In this document: positions 47,001-53,711 of the stretch, in pieces
Numbering within the stretch: position 1 is the first letter of the stretch
Layout of the letters: each line of letters starts with the position of its first letter
Source of the DNA: Bostrychus sinensis
Taxonomy: Eukaryota; Chordata; Actinopteri; Gobiiformes; Eleotridae
Direction: 5' to 3'
Assembly: GCA_020698575.1 (NCBI GenBank)
Contig: CM036254.1
Location: 31,090,526 to 31,154,525 of the forward strand
Length of the DNA stretch: 64,000 nucleotides
Program-made: the position numbers and the translations under genes
Notes under the pieces: model-generated
The model's database searches: none
What the model was told of the DNA's origin: nothing
Seen by the model: only the letters and a program-made list of their open reading frames with translations

Positions 47001-49214
47001 GTTATCACAATCTGGCTTTTGCCAGGTTAGAATAAAATAGTGTTTTGTGGTATTATGACAGTTGAATTGCAGACAGACAGAACATCTGTTTTTGTGACTT
47101 CTGTGACATCTTATTTAGGGGCCTTTTTAAAAAGGGGGTGAATACTTTTGCACACTCAAGTTTTCAGTTTTTCTGTCATATTTCTTGTTGACTTCACAAA
47201 AAATAAAATTGGTGCATCTTCATAGTTGTTGGCATGAGATGTAAAGTGACTGACATAAACCTCTCAATGATCCATTTAAATTCCTGGCTGTAAGGCAACA
47301 ATAAAAGAAAAATGCTAAGGGGTATGAATGCCCCACTGTATGCATGTATGTCACTGTAGTTCTATTACCAAACAAGTCTCATGTACATTTTCCTGGAGAG
47401 TGGAAAAGTGACATTTTGAGAACAGTGTTTGGACTTGCCATTAGTGCTTGCGTTGTGAATGAATACCTTTACATTTATTATTTCATCTTTTAATAATAAT
47501 AATACCCAGAATGAGCATGTTCCCTCTCACCTGATACTGCCATAGTCGCCTCAGTTCTGTGCAGTCACTCCTAACCAGAGAACTCTGATGTGTGTGCAGC
47601 TGTGGACACCTGTACCATGTGCAATGCCTGCAGCAGAAGGACTGTGGCTGGGAACAGTCCCCCAAGAGCAGACAGTGGAGCTGCTACAAGTGTTCTTCGA
47701 GTAAGGGAGGCCGTGCCGTGGCCCCCACCCAGGCCAAGAGGGGCCGCACTGCCTCATTAGCACAGGCAAGGCTTGTCTGTACTCTACTCAAGTTGTAGCT
47801 CGTAGACTTTCTGTAGACTTTGTTTCACAGTTGAGAGATTCTAGTGTTTTCTTAAAATAAGTAATTGTTGTTTAAATAAAAGTTTTAGTCTAAAGTTATA
47901 ATTACAATAAACAGATTACAGCAAAGATGGCAGTATTTAAAACTCTTCATTTCATCACACTTAAAAAACTTACTCTGCACAGGCCTTATGAAGAATGTGC
48001 ATTCACTGTTCACTAACAAACACAGTTTCATACACAGCAGATGACCTTGTTCTATTCTTTCCACAGACTCGAGTCACATCAGTTCATCATGACTCTGATT
48101 CTGAAAAAAAGGTGAGATGCTTGTACCTCTTCTAACCATGCATCTGGACTTTACTGTGCTGTAACTGCTACACTATTATCAGTGTAACTGTGTTTGATAG
48201 TATCTTTAATAATAAAAAAACAGTTACACCTATGCTGCGCTGGGGGAGGCACTTTTAAAACAATACACAGCTCTATTTTGTCATGACACTGCTCAGTAAA
48301 TGTTTGCTGGACCTTACTAAGGATTATATGCACGCTAAATAAATGAGACACACTTAGAGTGGAGCAAACCTAGGATTAGCTAAGGTTAGAGGTCTCCCAC
48401 AGATGCTAAACAAACGCTGCTCAGATTTAGCTCCCATGACTTAATGAATGAAAATGCAAATGGAATTATTAACAATTTTTCACAACATATTCCACTGATC
48501 TGCAGCTTTTTTTTTTTTAGCTGCTGTGTCTCAAACTGGGCTTTCATAAGTCTGTACCACGTCCTTTTAAAGTCCTTACAGTGAAGACTAAGCAGTGGTT
48601 AAACACGTCTTTATGTAATACCAGAGTCCTGAGTTACTTAACTAGAGTTAAGACCACTTGTGCCGTTGCCTCTCTAACCAGGTGCACACAGACGCACACT
48701 CTGTCCAAATTTACTCGCTCTGGCCCACCTCAAACTCTGTTGCTTTAATAGTAGTTACTTACACAGTTACTCAGACTGGTGTTTGCTGCAGTTGTTCCTC
48801 CTGATAGTAAATGTAGAACTCTAGAATGACTACTACAGATGCTTCTGTGGTTCTGTTCCAGTTTTTTGTTGAGGCGACGTTAGACCATCAGCAGGAACAG
48901 TCCTGGGACCAGCTGCGCTCTTTATACCGAGGGCCTTCACGGGTAGGGCCTCTGTCACCTTACAGTGTGAACATTGTTACATGCTGGGCAGGTTTTCCAT
49001 GTTGTCACTTCCTTCATCAGTGTTTAGATTTCTTTGGTGAGTATAAATGTAAAGTGCGTGTTATTAGTGTTCAATATTTCTTTTGTGTCTTCTGCAGCTG
49101 TCCATCCTCTCAGAGCTGAGCCACAGTTCAGAGAAGTCTGGATTTCTCATGTCTGCTCAGACAGGAGCGGACTTCCAACTCAAACTGTCCCCGCCCCCTC
49201 TGGTGGAGGAGTAG
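10772..49214 (+). CDS. vps8: Vps8, CORVET complex subunit (whole gene, 45 coding exons)
   Basis: Vps8 is the CORVET-specific subunit that binds GTP-loaded Rab5 and tethers early endosomes for fusion. The 45 exons I placed total 4155 nt, or 1384 residues plus stop, close to the roughly 1430 of the human protein; every splice phase closes. The N-terminus carries the conserved IDDKEFDIPQVDTPP segment, followed by a WD40-type beta-propeller (roughly residues 120-460), a long alpha-solenoid and a C-terminal RING (1228-1280). Start choice: ATG 10772 gives MSESADS. An in-frame ATG at 10667 would add 35 residues but lies upstream of the likely transcription start. Introns 3 and 42 begin with GC. Intron 6 contains a second gene on the opposite strand, and most long introns carry transposon copies. 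Exon coordinates are in the block entries below. Confidence 0.97.
11125..12031 (-). mobile_element. Degenerate Tc1-like element in vps8 intron 1
   Basis: Starts 'TA|cagtgggggaaataagtatc' and contains 'gatcccctgctgattttgta', a familiar fish Tc1 end. Around 11660-11715, 'gtggagttgatgccagaaag' followed by 'ttttggtcccatctgacca' is the complement of transposase sequence around the first catalytic block (WSDE). The element is therefore in minus orientation, internally deleted and without a usable frame. The right boundary is approximate. Confidence 0.65.
13570..15732. mobile_element. Large inverted-repeat (foldback) element in vps8 intron 3
   Basis: The left arm (13570-13693) and the complement of the right arm (15530-15732) share 'cactgaaaaaa', 'ttggatttacatgattaaat', 'atcatttccacc', 'atctaaacaatt' and 'ttttaacacaatt' in the same order. 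The right arm contains about 90 bp more between its first blocks. No coding capacity is seen. The interior is mostly occupied by other repeats, including the hAT-like element at 14170-14951. Confidence 0.65.
14170..14951. mobile_element. Non-autonomous hAT-like element nested in the foldback
   Basis: Ends are 'tagggatgcca' on the left and 'tgacatcccta' on the right, imperfect inverted repeats of hAT type. Flanking 8-mers are aatttgac (14162-14169) and tgtttgac (14952-14959), matching at 6 of 8 positions, as expected for a decayed 8-bp target duplication. Subterminal stretches rich in 'attataa' / 'ttataat' also face each other. It codes for nothing recognisable. Confidence 0.6.
17243..17490 (+). 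mobile_element. tRNA-derived SINE, near complete
   Basis: A box 'tagctcagttggtagag' and B box 'ggcagttcaaaccccac' are followed by 'tgtccttgggcaagacactt', then 'cttgatgtaaagcgctttga' and the 3' end 'gctatataaatgtgacc'. This is the head-to-tail order of a teleost tRNA-derived (V-SINE-like) element. It is the best-preserved copy of this 3' type in the window and lies in vps8 intron 5. Confidence 0.85.
17594..17878. mobile_element. MITE with long terminal inverted repeats
   Basis: The left end 'ggtaagactttagtttaggg' continues 'tccacttattaacaattaac' and 'taagtgctaatta'; the right end is its near-complement, ending 'gtgttacc'. The inverted repeats are about 50 bp with only a few differences. The 285-bp interior is AT-rich and non-coding. 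A target duplication is not clear. Confidence 0.8.
19727..20153 (-). CDS. Actinoporin-like gene, exon 2
   Basis: The acceptor 'cttctgtgcag|g' at 20153 completes the split arginine and opens VFTESGHCEIPPPP, a proline-rich strand linker. The exon holds the conserved core and ends ...DMGMY before TGA at 19727. Relative to classical actinoporins, the loop reads N-L-Y-S-N-W-C instead of N-W-Y-S-N-W-W, so two tryptophans are replaced. The RGD found in many anemone members reads RGQ here. Confidence 0.9.
19727..20700 (-). CDS. Actinoporin-like protein, nested antisense in vps8 intron 6
   Basis: Two exons (20700-20633 and 20153-19727) joined by a 479-bp GT-AG intron give 164 residues. The actinoporin fold is a beta-sandwich that binds membranes; sea-anemone members form pores after inserting an N-terminal amphipathic helix, and related genes exist in fish with unclear roles. 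Visible hallmarks are ATGAVGV (residues 56-62) and SVPYDRNLYSNW (84-95), the latter covering the phosphocholine/sphingomyelin contact loop. The predicted protein begins directly at the first beta-strand region with no preceding helix. An in-frame TAG lies 9 nt upstream of the ATG, next to a 'caccagctctag' acceptor-like site, so an upstream exon is possible. No signal peptide is seen. Family assignment is confident; function is not known. Confidence 0.88.
20633..20700 (-). CDS. Actinoporin-like gene, exon 1
   Basis: Exon 1 runs from ATG at 20700 to donor 'CCACG|gtacac' at 20633/20632 and encodes 22 codons plus two bases of the arginine codon. It carries the first beta-strand region (CSVEINNNSGYF). 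The phase matches exon 2 exactly. Confidence 0.8.
22030..22332 (-). mobile_element. tRNA-derived SINE, minus strand
   Basis: On the minus strand it reads 'cagtagctcagaaagtagag', 'ggaagtttgaatcc', 'agcaagacacccaccttgcc' and 'ggtggtcggggtcc'-type sequence, ending near 'gaataaataatgcgcctaac'. It is the same body type as the 33705 copy and is diverged. It lies in vps8 intron 6, beyond the actinoporin-like gene. Confidence 0.7.
23144..31031 (+). CDS. vps8: vps8 exons 7-16 (residues 150-471, beta-propeller)
   Basis: Exons: 23144-23268, 25431-25517, 27180-27247, 27396-27549, 27910-27969, 29786-29893, 30092-30172, 30384-30554, 30779-30853, 30996-31031. All have standard GT-AG borders. They encode WD40-like blades, for example TMWDLANGKLLR (exon 8), GSKGEVCCIEPL (exon 10), LKVWMTFPY (exon 11) and FKSLATGGNVSQAL (exon 14), ending LRSWRE. 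Introns in this block hold a Penelope-like remnant, MITEs, an R1 repeat and a CATA microsatellite. Confidence 0.95.
23644..24110 (+). mobile_element. Penelope-like element remnant (GIY-YIG endonuclease end)
   Basis: The plus-strand frame gives VHFKPVNTLRQK, PPKDKMPSYKPSNVVYSIHC, then after a frame change HNHSFEDSEVQILAREKGWF and ERGVKEAIFVK. This series is typical of the C-terminal endonuclease part of fish Penelope-like retroelements. The sequence where the GIY-YIG core should be, right after YSIHC, is garbled, and a frameshift splits the rest, so it is dead. It lies in vps8 intron 7, sense orientation. Confidence 0.65.
24142..24783. mobile_element. Mariner-type MITE with TA target duplication
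   Basis: Left end TA|gtcacacctttcgccctaag and right end cttaggggtaaaggtgtgac|TA (shown as plus strand) are inverted copies with a two-base difference. TA flanks both sides. The interior of about 640 bp has no coding frame. A weaker match continues inward ('gccatt' ... 'aatggc'). Confidence 0.75.
25230..25360 (+). repeat. Short dispersed repeat fragment
   Basis: The segment 'gcatggtggtagagtggtta' through 'catgtgttaaagtggtcaat' has the layout of a common teleost 'ggcacggtggtgtagtggtt' repeat. It is diverged and incomplete, and lies just before vps8 exon 8. Confidence 0.4.
25640..26720 (-). mobile_element. Decayed Tc1-like transposon, minus strand
   Basis: On the minus strand around 26190-26050 the frame reads WSDET, then a GG...T-type block and a CFGADF piece equivalent to the FWGCFSA block of Tc1 transposases, with several stops. 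Plus-strand text around 25820-25870 ('gggatttaagtcagggaac') matches the usual antisense 'ggatttaggtctgg' segment of such elements. The ends are not clear, so the limits are rough. Confidence 0.55.
28098..28497 (+). repeat. Dispersed repeat family 'R1', copy B
   Basis: Shares ordered blocks with 2225-2770: 'gtgagttcacaaac', 'aaatccatcttgttatgctc', 'gtggcagtactgtc', 'gggtgggttttagg', 'ctactgaaagttcctcc', 'gggagacattccaga' and the end 'caatctggcttta'. Same orientation as copy A, about 20-25% diverged by eye. Non-coding; lies in vps8 intron 11. Confidence 0.6.
28963..29276. repeat. CATA/TA compound microsatellite
   Basis: About 310 bp of catacata repeats interrupted by pure TA and by 'catatatg' palindromic units. 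Because the unit is 4 bp and lacks stops in most phases, long spurious frames of Tyr/Ile/His/Met/Cys run through both strands; they are not genes. Confidence 0.95.
31348..36862 (+). CDS. vps8: vps8 exons 17-22 (residues 472-667, start of alpha-solenoid)
   Basis: Exons: 31348-31438, 31522-31568, 31641-31730, 34711-34757, 35052-35274, 36773-36862. They encode LLKQDSFVEALSLAWSFHEG, the MVEILFQFTEHALKKCPEQG helix, the YCLLLQ segment, VAKGVFLEVLESYI and the LYDAMMYVFNSGMNDYI repeat. These are helical-repeat (clathrin/VPS-type) segments typical of the class C core and its partners. Intron 19 carries an antisense Tc1 copy, a SINE and an L2 fragment; intron 21 carries an L1-type ORF1 remnant. Confidence 0.95.
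32345..33690 (-). mobile_element. Tc1-like transposon, minus strand, 3' end truncated
   Basis: The outer end at 33690 is intact: 'aatcggtggctgtccaaata', then 'cttttttgccccactg' followed by TA. Minus-strand frames give DLKRAGTTVTKVTISNTL, RHGFKSCSTRKVPPL, NVIWSDETKIELLG, NTIPTVEHGGRN, FWGCFSAKRTGR, then in another frame MNGAMYREIL and FQHDNDPNT. The segment after the second catalytic block is frame-shifted. Near 32345 the copy stops without the second terminal repeat. It lies in vps8 intron 19. Confidence 0.85.
33705..34000 (+). mobile_element. tRNA-derived SINE, full-length type
   Basis: A box 'cagtagctcagtaggtagag', B box 'acagtttgatccccgc', 'gtccttgggcaagacatttc', a variable middle with 'ggtggtcggagcggcc', then 'ctttgagtgtctagaaaagc' and end 'ctaatgcattata'. 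It begins about 15 bp after the right end of the Tc1-like element, so the two insertions abut. Confidence 0.85.
34430..34650 (-). mobile_element. L2-type LINE C-terminal fragment, minus strand
   Basis: The minus strand reads NATKIYWDQKK...SPVLAPLHWLPIKLKID. This parallels NTAARLLTG...TPVLASLHWRPVEFKI in the LINE at 63.4-63.6 kb, so it is the same kind of element. Only this short piece of the post-RT region is left. Confidence 0.7.
36060..36240 (+). mobile_element. L1-type LINE ORF1 coiled-coil remnant
   Basis: The plus strand reads AEQRLSDVEDTVTDWVGRL, then ADGGKKFKAMARGLDYMENK. This heptad-rich pattern ending in LDYMENK-like sequence is typical of the coiled coil of fish L1/Tx1-type ORF1 proteins. 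The frame is short and isolated in vps8 intron 21; the rest of the element was not recognised. Confidence 0.6.
36939..40693 (+). CDS. vps8: vps8 exons 23-33 (residues 668-965, alpha-solenoid)
   Basis: Exons: 36939-36990, 37067-37109, 37307-37379, 37755-37874, 38085-38156, 38373-38492, 38567-38623, 38753-38835, 38977-39061, 39135-39233, 40604-40693. They include the highly conserved AYPLGDIPEDLV, HFDTREFLNVLAM, YQQRIVDILLQ, LARQLAKPDNTLFVNRKLFDQ and DRIIDCYLNDPLR segments. Exons are small and close together except for intron 32 (39234-40603), which is enlarged by a transposon-like insertion. Confidence 0.95.
39273..40561. mobile_element. Transposon-like insertion with imperfect terminal repeats
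   Basis: The left end 'gggcctcatttatgaatg' and the complement of the right end 'gggcttcattcatgaactct' are inverted, and 'ttcttaaggac' / 'gtcctcagacc'-like blocks follow inside. The 1.29-kb insert enlarges vps8 intron 32. No transposase is recognisable and no clear target duplication is seen, so class is open. Confidence 0.55.
41219..41886 (+). mobile_element. Tc1-like internal-deletion derivative
   Basis: Ends ctctcaaggaaaaaagaaac and its inverted partner cactcaaggaaaaaagaaac (as complement) are nearly identical and flanked by TA (41217-41218 and 41887-41888). Inside, the frames AAIGLLQAEG and FGVHHSTVVRLAECFHTTGS then RPRSGRPHVT are the N-terminal helix-turn-helix of a Tc1 transposase. The catalytic domain is absent. 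It lies in vps8 intron 33. Confidence 0.85.
42421..45400 (+). CDS. vps8: vps8 exons 34-40 (residues 966-1192, alpha-solenoid)
   Basis: Exons: 42421-42467, 42538-42679, 42943-43032, 43293-43448, 43577-43658, 44030-44112, 45320-45400. They encode LLCFLQNCQQYRLEEAIQ, YLLEKKGDVHGAFNILLE, a less conserved linker, RLWFPLLEAMMA and the invariant GKGKLAEIQGLILGMLDTF that precedes the RING-bearing exon. All borders are GT-AG. Confidence 0.95.
45594..49214 (+). CDS. vps8: vps8 exons 41-45 (residues 1193-1384, RING finger and tail)
   Basis: Exons: 45594-45763, 47600-47765, 48067-48111, 48862-48942, 49098-49214. The RING-H2 ligands fit C1228, C1231, C1250, H1252, H1255, C1258, C1277 and C1280 (CNIC ... 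SCGHLYHVQC ... CYKC), split across exons 41 and 42. Exon 42 ends 'GCACAG|gcaagg', a second GC donor; its join to 48067 keeps frame. The tail carries WDQLRSLYRGPSR and ends at TAG 49212-49214. A weak ATTAAA at about 49508 is a possible polyadenylation signal. Confidence 0.93.
46048..47338 (-). mobile_element. Tc1-like element with ~200-bp inverted repeats
   Basis: TA flanks both ends (46046-46047; 47339-47340). The left arm (46048-46255) and right arm (47133-47338) are complementary: 'ttgttgccttacaa' / 'ttgtaaggcaacaa'-type, 'ttaaatggatcattgggagg', 'tcagtcactttacatca' and 'gtgtgcaaaagtattcaacc'. Internal text ('ccatcaccaggcttcacttt', 'ctctgcagatctttcagggt') is antisense Tc1 transposase, heavily deleted. 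An R1-like repeat is nested at 46930-47032. It lies in vps8 intron 41. Confidence 0.8.
46930..47032 (+). repeat. Short R1-family derivative with perfect hairpin
   Basis: 'ctggattctcgtgaaatttg', 'tgagttcacagattcac' and the end 'caatctggcttttgccaggt' correspond to the two ends of R1 copies A and B with the middle deleted. At the junction, ataacgttagcaa (46976-46988) and ttgctaacgttat (46993-47005) form a perfect 13-bp stem with loop ctct. Confidence 0.55.
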
Positions 49215-49938
49215 GGAACTACTCACTAAGACGTCACATCAGTATATTGCGAAATGAGCACAATTATGTCCGTTTTTATTCATGAAATCTAACACTCCCT
49301 GGGTTTTTTTTTTTTTTTTTTTTTTTAACCAAACTTTTGACCTGAGCCTGGGGCTTAAACATTTAGTAAATTGTGAATGTGATTATACAAATGAGTAATT
49401 GCATTAATAACTGCTTTTAAAAAAAAAGTGTACAAAAGCATGGTTCTGATTTCTATTTTAATGATTATCTAAATGATTCACAAAGATGTGCCATGTCTTA
49501 TATGAAGATTAAATGGAACTGTAACTTTTCACTGTCCATAGTCTGATCTTATTTTTTAGAGATATCACATGAAAAAAAAAAAAAAATCAGTGCACATAAA
49601 GATGACTGACGCTGACATTAGTGTGAACATTTTATTAAAGAGTATACAAAGACAAGGGCAACAAGGTTCAAAATCTGTAGTTGAGGAGTTAGAGGACGCT
49701 ACAATCACTTTATTTCACTTCCTGTATAAACATCTTGAGAGCACAAAAACATGCCAGACTTTTATTTGCTGATGTCTTCTCTGCTTTTAACACAATACAG
49801 CCACACATTTTATGCCACAAACTAGTGCAGTGATTTTAATCTTGGTTTGACTAAGTGGATTCTGGACTTTTTTATCTTGTAGACCCAAGACAGTAAGAAG
49901 CCAACAGTGTCTTGTCTGAAAATAAGTGTCTTTTAGAT
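49215..49938. other. vps8 3' UTR and downstream flank
   Basis: Follows the vps8 stop. Contains poly-T and poly-A tracts and a weak ATTAAA at about 49508. No coding exon is recognised. Confidence 0.5.
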
Positions 49939-50538
49939 CAGCCATTCCTAAAGTCAGGAGTGTCACGGCCCTCCTTAAATTTACCAAAATCACACGCGGA
50001 CCCCCAACAATACAACTTCCCTCTATCCCAAATTTTATTTTCATGTTTTTCAAAATCTCAAGTTTTCCACACTTTCACTTAATTTGATGTTCATACGTCT
50101 AAAAACCTTTCTAATTTTTAAGTTTTTCTCTCTATCTTTATTGTCTTACTCATCTTACAGCCAACTTACAGTGTTCAGAAAAAGTTATTCTTTTGTTAAA
50201 TGTAGTATATTTAGTTTTTATTATTATCAATAATACTTTTTCTGAACAGTGGAGGAGTTGGAAAAAATAAAGATAGTGAGTAAAACTTCAAATTTTATCA
50301 AGTTTTTAGATGTATGAATCTTATATTTGGTGAGTGAAAAAAATATTAGTTGTTGAAAACTTGAGATTTTGAGTTGATCACCAAAACTCAAAAACCTTGA
50401 GGGATCCTGTTGCTTTGAGTTTTTGCAGCAGTTTTTTACAGTGCATTTCAAACTCAATTTCTTTCTATGTACTTAATATAGACAGCCTCTGGGGGCCCCT
50501 CTGCAATACCTTTGCGGACCCCACTTTGAGAACCACTG
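49939..50538 (-). mobile_element. Non-autonomous hAT element (600 bp)
   Basis: The minus strand begins 'cagtggttctcaaagtgggg', a classic hAT end; the other end begins 'cagccattcctaaagtcagg'. Flanking 8-mers ttttagat (49931-49938) and ttttagag (50539-50546) match at 7 of 8. The interior is a long imperfect palindrome, including tgttcagaaaaagt (50172-50185) facing acttttt ctgaaca (50235-50248). No coding capacity. Confidence 0.8.
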
Positions 50539-51264
50539 TTTTAGAGGGTCACCATAAGTGTGTGTCCTGTCCCTTTTGTTATATCTCTTGACTTCTACAC
50601 TAAACAAAAAACAAAAAGGTAAATGCTTTAATCCGCCCTTACAAGTGCTCTTTGAGAGCAAATAAAAGCGGGACAGTTTCATTTAAAAGAAAACATGGAC
50701 AGCAGGCGGCAATGTAACAGCTCACTGTAAAAACAAAAATACACTTTACAAAAACAATCCACACAATTTACACAGCTATTATCTAGTTACACTAAAACTA
50801 TTTAAAACATTGTAAGTGTGTGTCATGAATGCCTCACAGTCTCCCATTCAGTCACCACAGGTCAACACAATCTGGCTTAAGTTTAAAACTACTCATTCCT
50901 GCAGTTAAAACATCCTATAGATGCACCAACAACTTCAAACTCACCAATATTTCACAGAATCAAATCCATATTTCAGCAATTGGTATTTTTCCATAAATTG
51001 TGCCAGTGGTCTGAAATGTGAAGATTAACTTTTATTTCTGAGGTTTTCTTATGTTTCATAGATTTAATGTGTTCTAATATTTCTTTTTAATACTGGTGTT
51101 GCATAAACAGTAAGATGAAAGACCAGTAATTTATCATCCAACATATGAAGCCGATACCATTAACTAAACATAATCAGATATATAAATAAATTCAAGTGAA
51201 GCAAATGCTTGTAAAAACAAATGACAACAATTTATTTTCTTAGCACAGATTTTGTTTTAAAGAT

Positions 51265-52030
51265 TTAAATCTTCTGTGTAGTCTTCTGGTCAGCCTTCTT
51301 TATCCCTCCGTCATATGTTGTTCTGGCTCTTGTATCCTCTGAAGATGCTGATGCAGTATGTCTTCTTGGGGTCTTCTGGTTTCCTTCATTAGATCCACTG
51401 GACCATTTGAAATCCTCAGGTATTAACTGTTTTATCAGCAACTGCTACATAAGAAGCACCAAAACCACATTAAAATTACACCACAAGTACACATATTTTC
51501 TGTGGTTTCTGTGGATCCTTGGCAGACGGGGACTTCATCAGGAAAGGCGTTTTACTGTAGGTAAAAACGAAGACATTCTGGTTAATCTGGTACATCAGTC
51601 CAAGAGCAGATTCTAGATTTGAGACAGTGGATCTTCTCACTTGTTGAGTGAAGATCTGTTTTTGGACCAGGACTTGTTACCCTCTTCACCTCATCTGGAT
51701 CATACTGCAGACAGGTCACACTTCTCTGACCTCTGTCAGTCTTTGTTTCTATCAATGTTAGACTCATAATGTATCAAACACTGTTAATTCAACTGAAACC
51801 ATTTCTTCTGCCTGTCACAGTCCTCAGTCTTTCAAATAAAAGATATGTGGATGTGAGACTTACAGAAAAAGGAGAGAAAAAATACAAGGACATGTCTTAC
51901 CTTCATCTTTGGTAATATAAACAGAAGGGTGTGGGTGACTACTGCCTGACTTTACATTCTGTGGACAGCCCCTCCAAAGTAATGCCCCACTTTTTATATT
52001 AATCATGTGAGTAAAGTGCAAATTTGGCAT
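51265..52030 (-). CDS. Possible small multi-exon gene, unrecognised
   Basis: Several minus-strand stretches look like coding exons. One runs from ATG 52030 to donor 'GATGAAG|gtaaga' at 51901 (43 codons, ending SSHPHPSVYITKDE). One covers about 51748-51641 (ETKTDRGQRSVTCLQYDPDE...). One at about 51545-51480 reads KTPFLMKSPSAKDPQKPQK. One at 51444-51265, after acceptor 'tgcttcttatgtag', has 59 codons beginning QLLIKQLIPEDFKWSSG and ends in TAA. The phases of the two middle pieces do not close, so the model is incomplete or the gene is broken. I do not recognise the product. Confidence 0.3.
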
Positions 52031-52365
52031 TCTGTTGGGTGCTGTGGAAAAATATTGTTAAAACCTTCCTGGTAAAAGACATTTTCATATTAACTTCTTT
52101 CCTATATAATGTTCCTTACCTCATAATAATATTGTTGTTTTTGTTGCTTCTATAATACTAATACACAATTGCAGTGATGTGCAAAGAAGGAATTAAAATG
52201 TTCTTGTTACATTATGACATTGTTTTATACAATCACAAATACCAAAATACAATATAAACAGGAGAAGCAGGGATTGTCCCACCAACCTTTATGTTAGTAA
52301 ACAAACTCCTATCTCCTGATTTATAATTCAGCATTCAAAGTAACTTTGTTCATTCCCCAATGAGA

Positions 52366-53709
52366 GACACAGCACAATGCCACAGATGTCGCAAGTTTTG
52401 AGGGAGCATGCAATTGGCATGCTGACGGCAGGAATGTCCACCAGAGCTGTTGCTCGTGAATTGAATGTTCATTTCTCTACCATAAGCCGTCTCCAAAGGC
52501 ATTTCAGAGAATTTGGCAGTACATCCAACCAGCCTCACAACCGCAGACGACGTGTAACCACACCAGCCCAGGACCTCCACATCCAGCATGTTCACCTCCA
52601 AGATCGTCTGAGACCAGCCACTCGGACAGCTGCTGAAACAATCGGTTTGCATAACCAGAGAATTTCTGCACAAACTGTCAGAAACCGTCTCAGGGAAGCT
52701 CATCTGCATGCTCGTCGTCCTTATCGGGGTCTCGACCTGACTCCAGGTCGTCGTCGTAACCGACTTGAGTGGGCAAATGCTCACATGCGATGGCGCCTGG
52801 CACATTGGAGAGGTGTTCTCTTCACGGATGAATCCCGGTTTACACTTTTCAGGGCAGATGGCAGACAGCGTGTGTGGCGTCGTGTGGGTGAGCGGTTTTC
52901 TGATGTCACTGTTGTGGATCGAGTGGCCCATGGTGGCGGCGGGGTTATGGTATGGGCAGGCGTATGTTATGGACGAAGAACACAGATGCATTTTATTGAT
53001 GGCATTTTGAATGCACAGAGATATCGTGACGAGATCCTGAGGCCCATTGTTGTGCCATACATCCAACAACATCACCTCATGTTGCAGCATGATAATGCAC
53101 GACCCCATGTTGCAAGGATCTGTACACAATTCTTGGAAGCTGAAAACATCCCAGTTCTTGCATGGCCAGCATACTCACCAGACATGTCACCCATTGAGCA
53201 TGTTTGGGATGCTCTGGATCGGCGAATACGACAGCGTGTTCCAGGTCCTACCAACATTCAGCAACTTCGCACAGCCATTGAAGAGGAGTGGACCAACATT
53301 CCACAGGCCACAATCGACAACCTGATCAACTCTATGTGAAGGAGATGTGTTGCACTGCATGAGGCCAATGGTGGTCACACCAGATACTGACTGGAGTCCC
53401 CAGACCTCCCAGTAAACCCCCCCAGTAAAACAAAACTGTATGTTTCAGAGTGGCCTTTTATTGTGGCCAGTCTGAGGCACACCTGTGCAATAATCATGCT
53501 GTCTCATCAGCATCTGGATATGGCACACCTGTGAGGAGGGATGGATTATCTCGGCAAAGGAGAAGTGCTCACTATCACAGATTTGACAGATTTGTGAACA
53601 ATATTTGAGAGATATGGTTATTTTGTGTATGTAGAAAAAGTTTCAGATCTTTGAGTTTATCTCATGAAAAATGGGAGCAAAAGTGTTGCGTTTATATTTT
53701 TGTTCAGTG
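52366..53709 (+). mobile_element. Tc1-like transposon, near-intact gene, left end missing
   Basis: The right end is present: 'gtgttgcgtttatatttttg' then 'ttcagtg' and TA at 53710-53711. At the left, element sequence starts abruptly at about 52366 ('acacagcacaatgccacag'), only about 10 bp before the transposase ATG. No inverted partner of the right end is found in the flank. The copy therefore lacks its left repeat and cannot be a normal transposition substrate. Confidence 0.85.
52377..53339 (+). CDS. Tc1-like transposase, 320 residues
   Basis: This is an uninterrupted frame for a Tc1-family cut-and-paste transposase. The N-terminal paired-type helix-turn-helix is seen at MLTAGMSTRAVARELNVHFS, then an arginine-rich linker with PHNRRRRVTT. 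The catalytic blocks are LFTDESRF, MLQHDNARPH and YSPDMSPIEHVWDAL, so all three acidic residues are present. The frame ends at TGA after NLINSM; translation past this stop would continue RRCVALHEANGGHTRY to a TGA, so the present stop looks like a recent nonsense change in the last codons. The frame is otherwise free of damage, which suggests a young insertion. Confidence 0.9.
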   Translation: MPQMSQVLREHAIGMLTAGMSTRAVARELNVHFSTISRLQRHFREFGSTSNQPHNRRRRVTTPAQDLHIQHVHLQDRLRPATRTAAETIGLHNQRISAQTVRNRLREAHLHARRPYRGLDLTPGRRRNRLEWANAHMRWRLAHWRGVLFTDESRFTLFRADGRQRVWRRVGERFSDVTVVDRVAHGGGGVMVWAGVCYGRRTQMHFIDGILNAQRYRDEILRPIVVPYIQQHHLMLQHDNARPHVARICTQFLEAENIPVLAWPAYSPDMSPIEHVWDALDRRIRQRVPGPTNIQQLRTAIEEEWTNIPQATIDNLINSM

Positions 53710-53711
53710 TA

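Noticed and set aside
52350..53129. 259-codon minus-strand frame
   Set aside because: It is antisense to the intact Tc1-like transposase and has no domain of its own.
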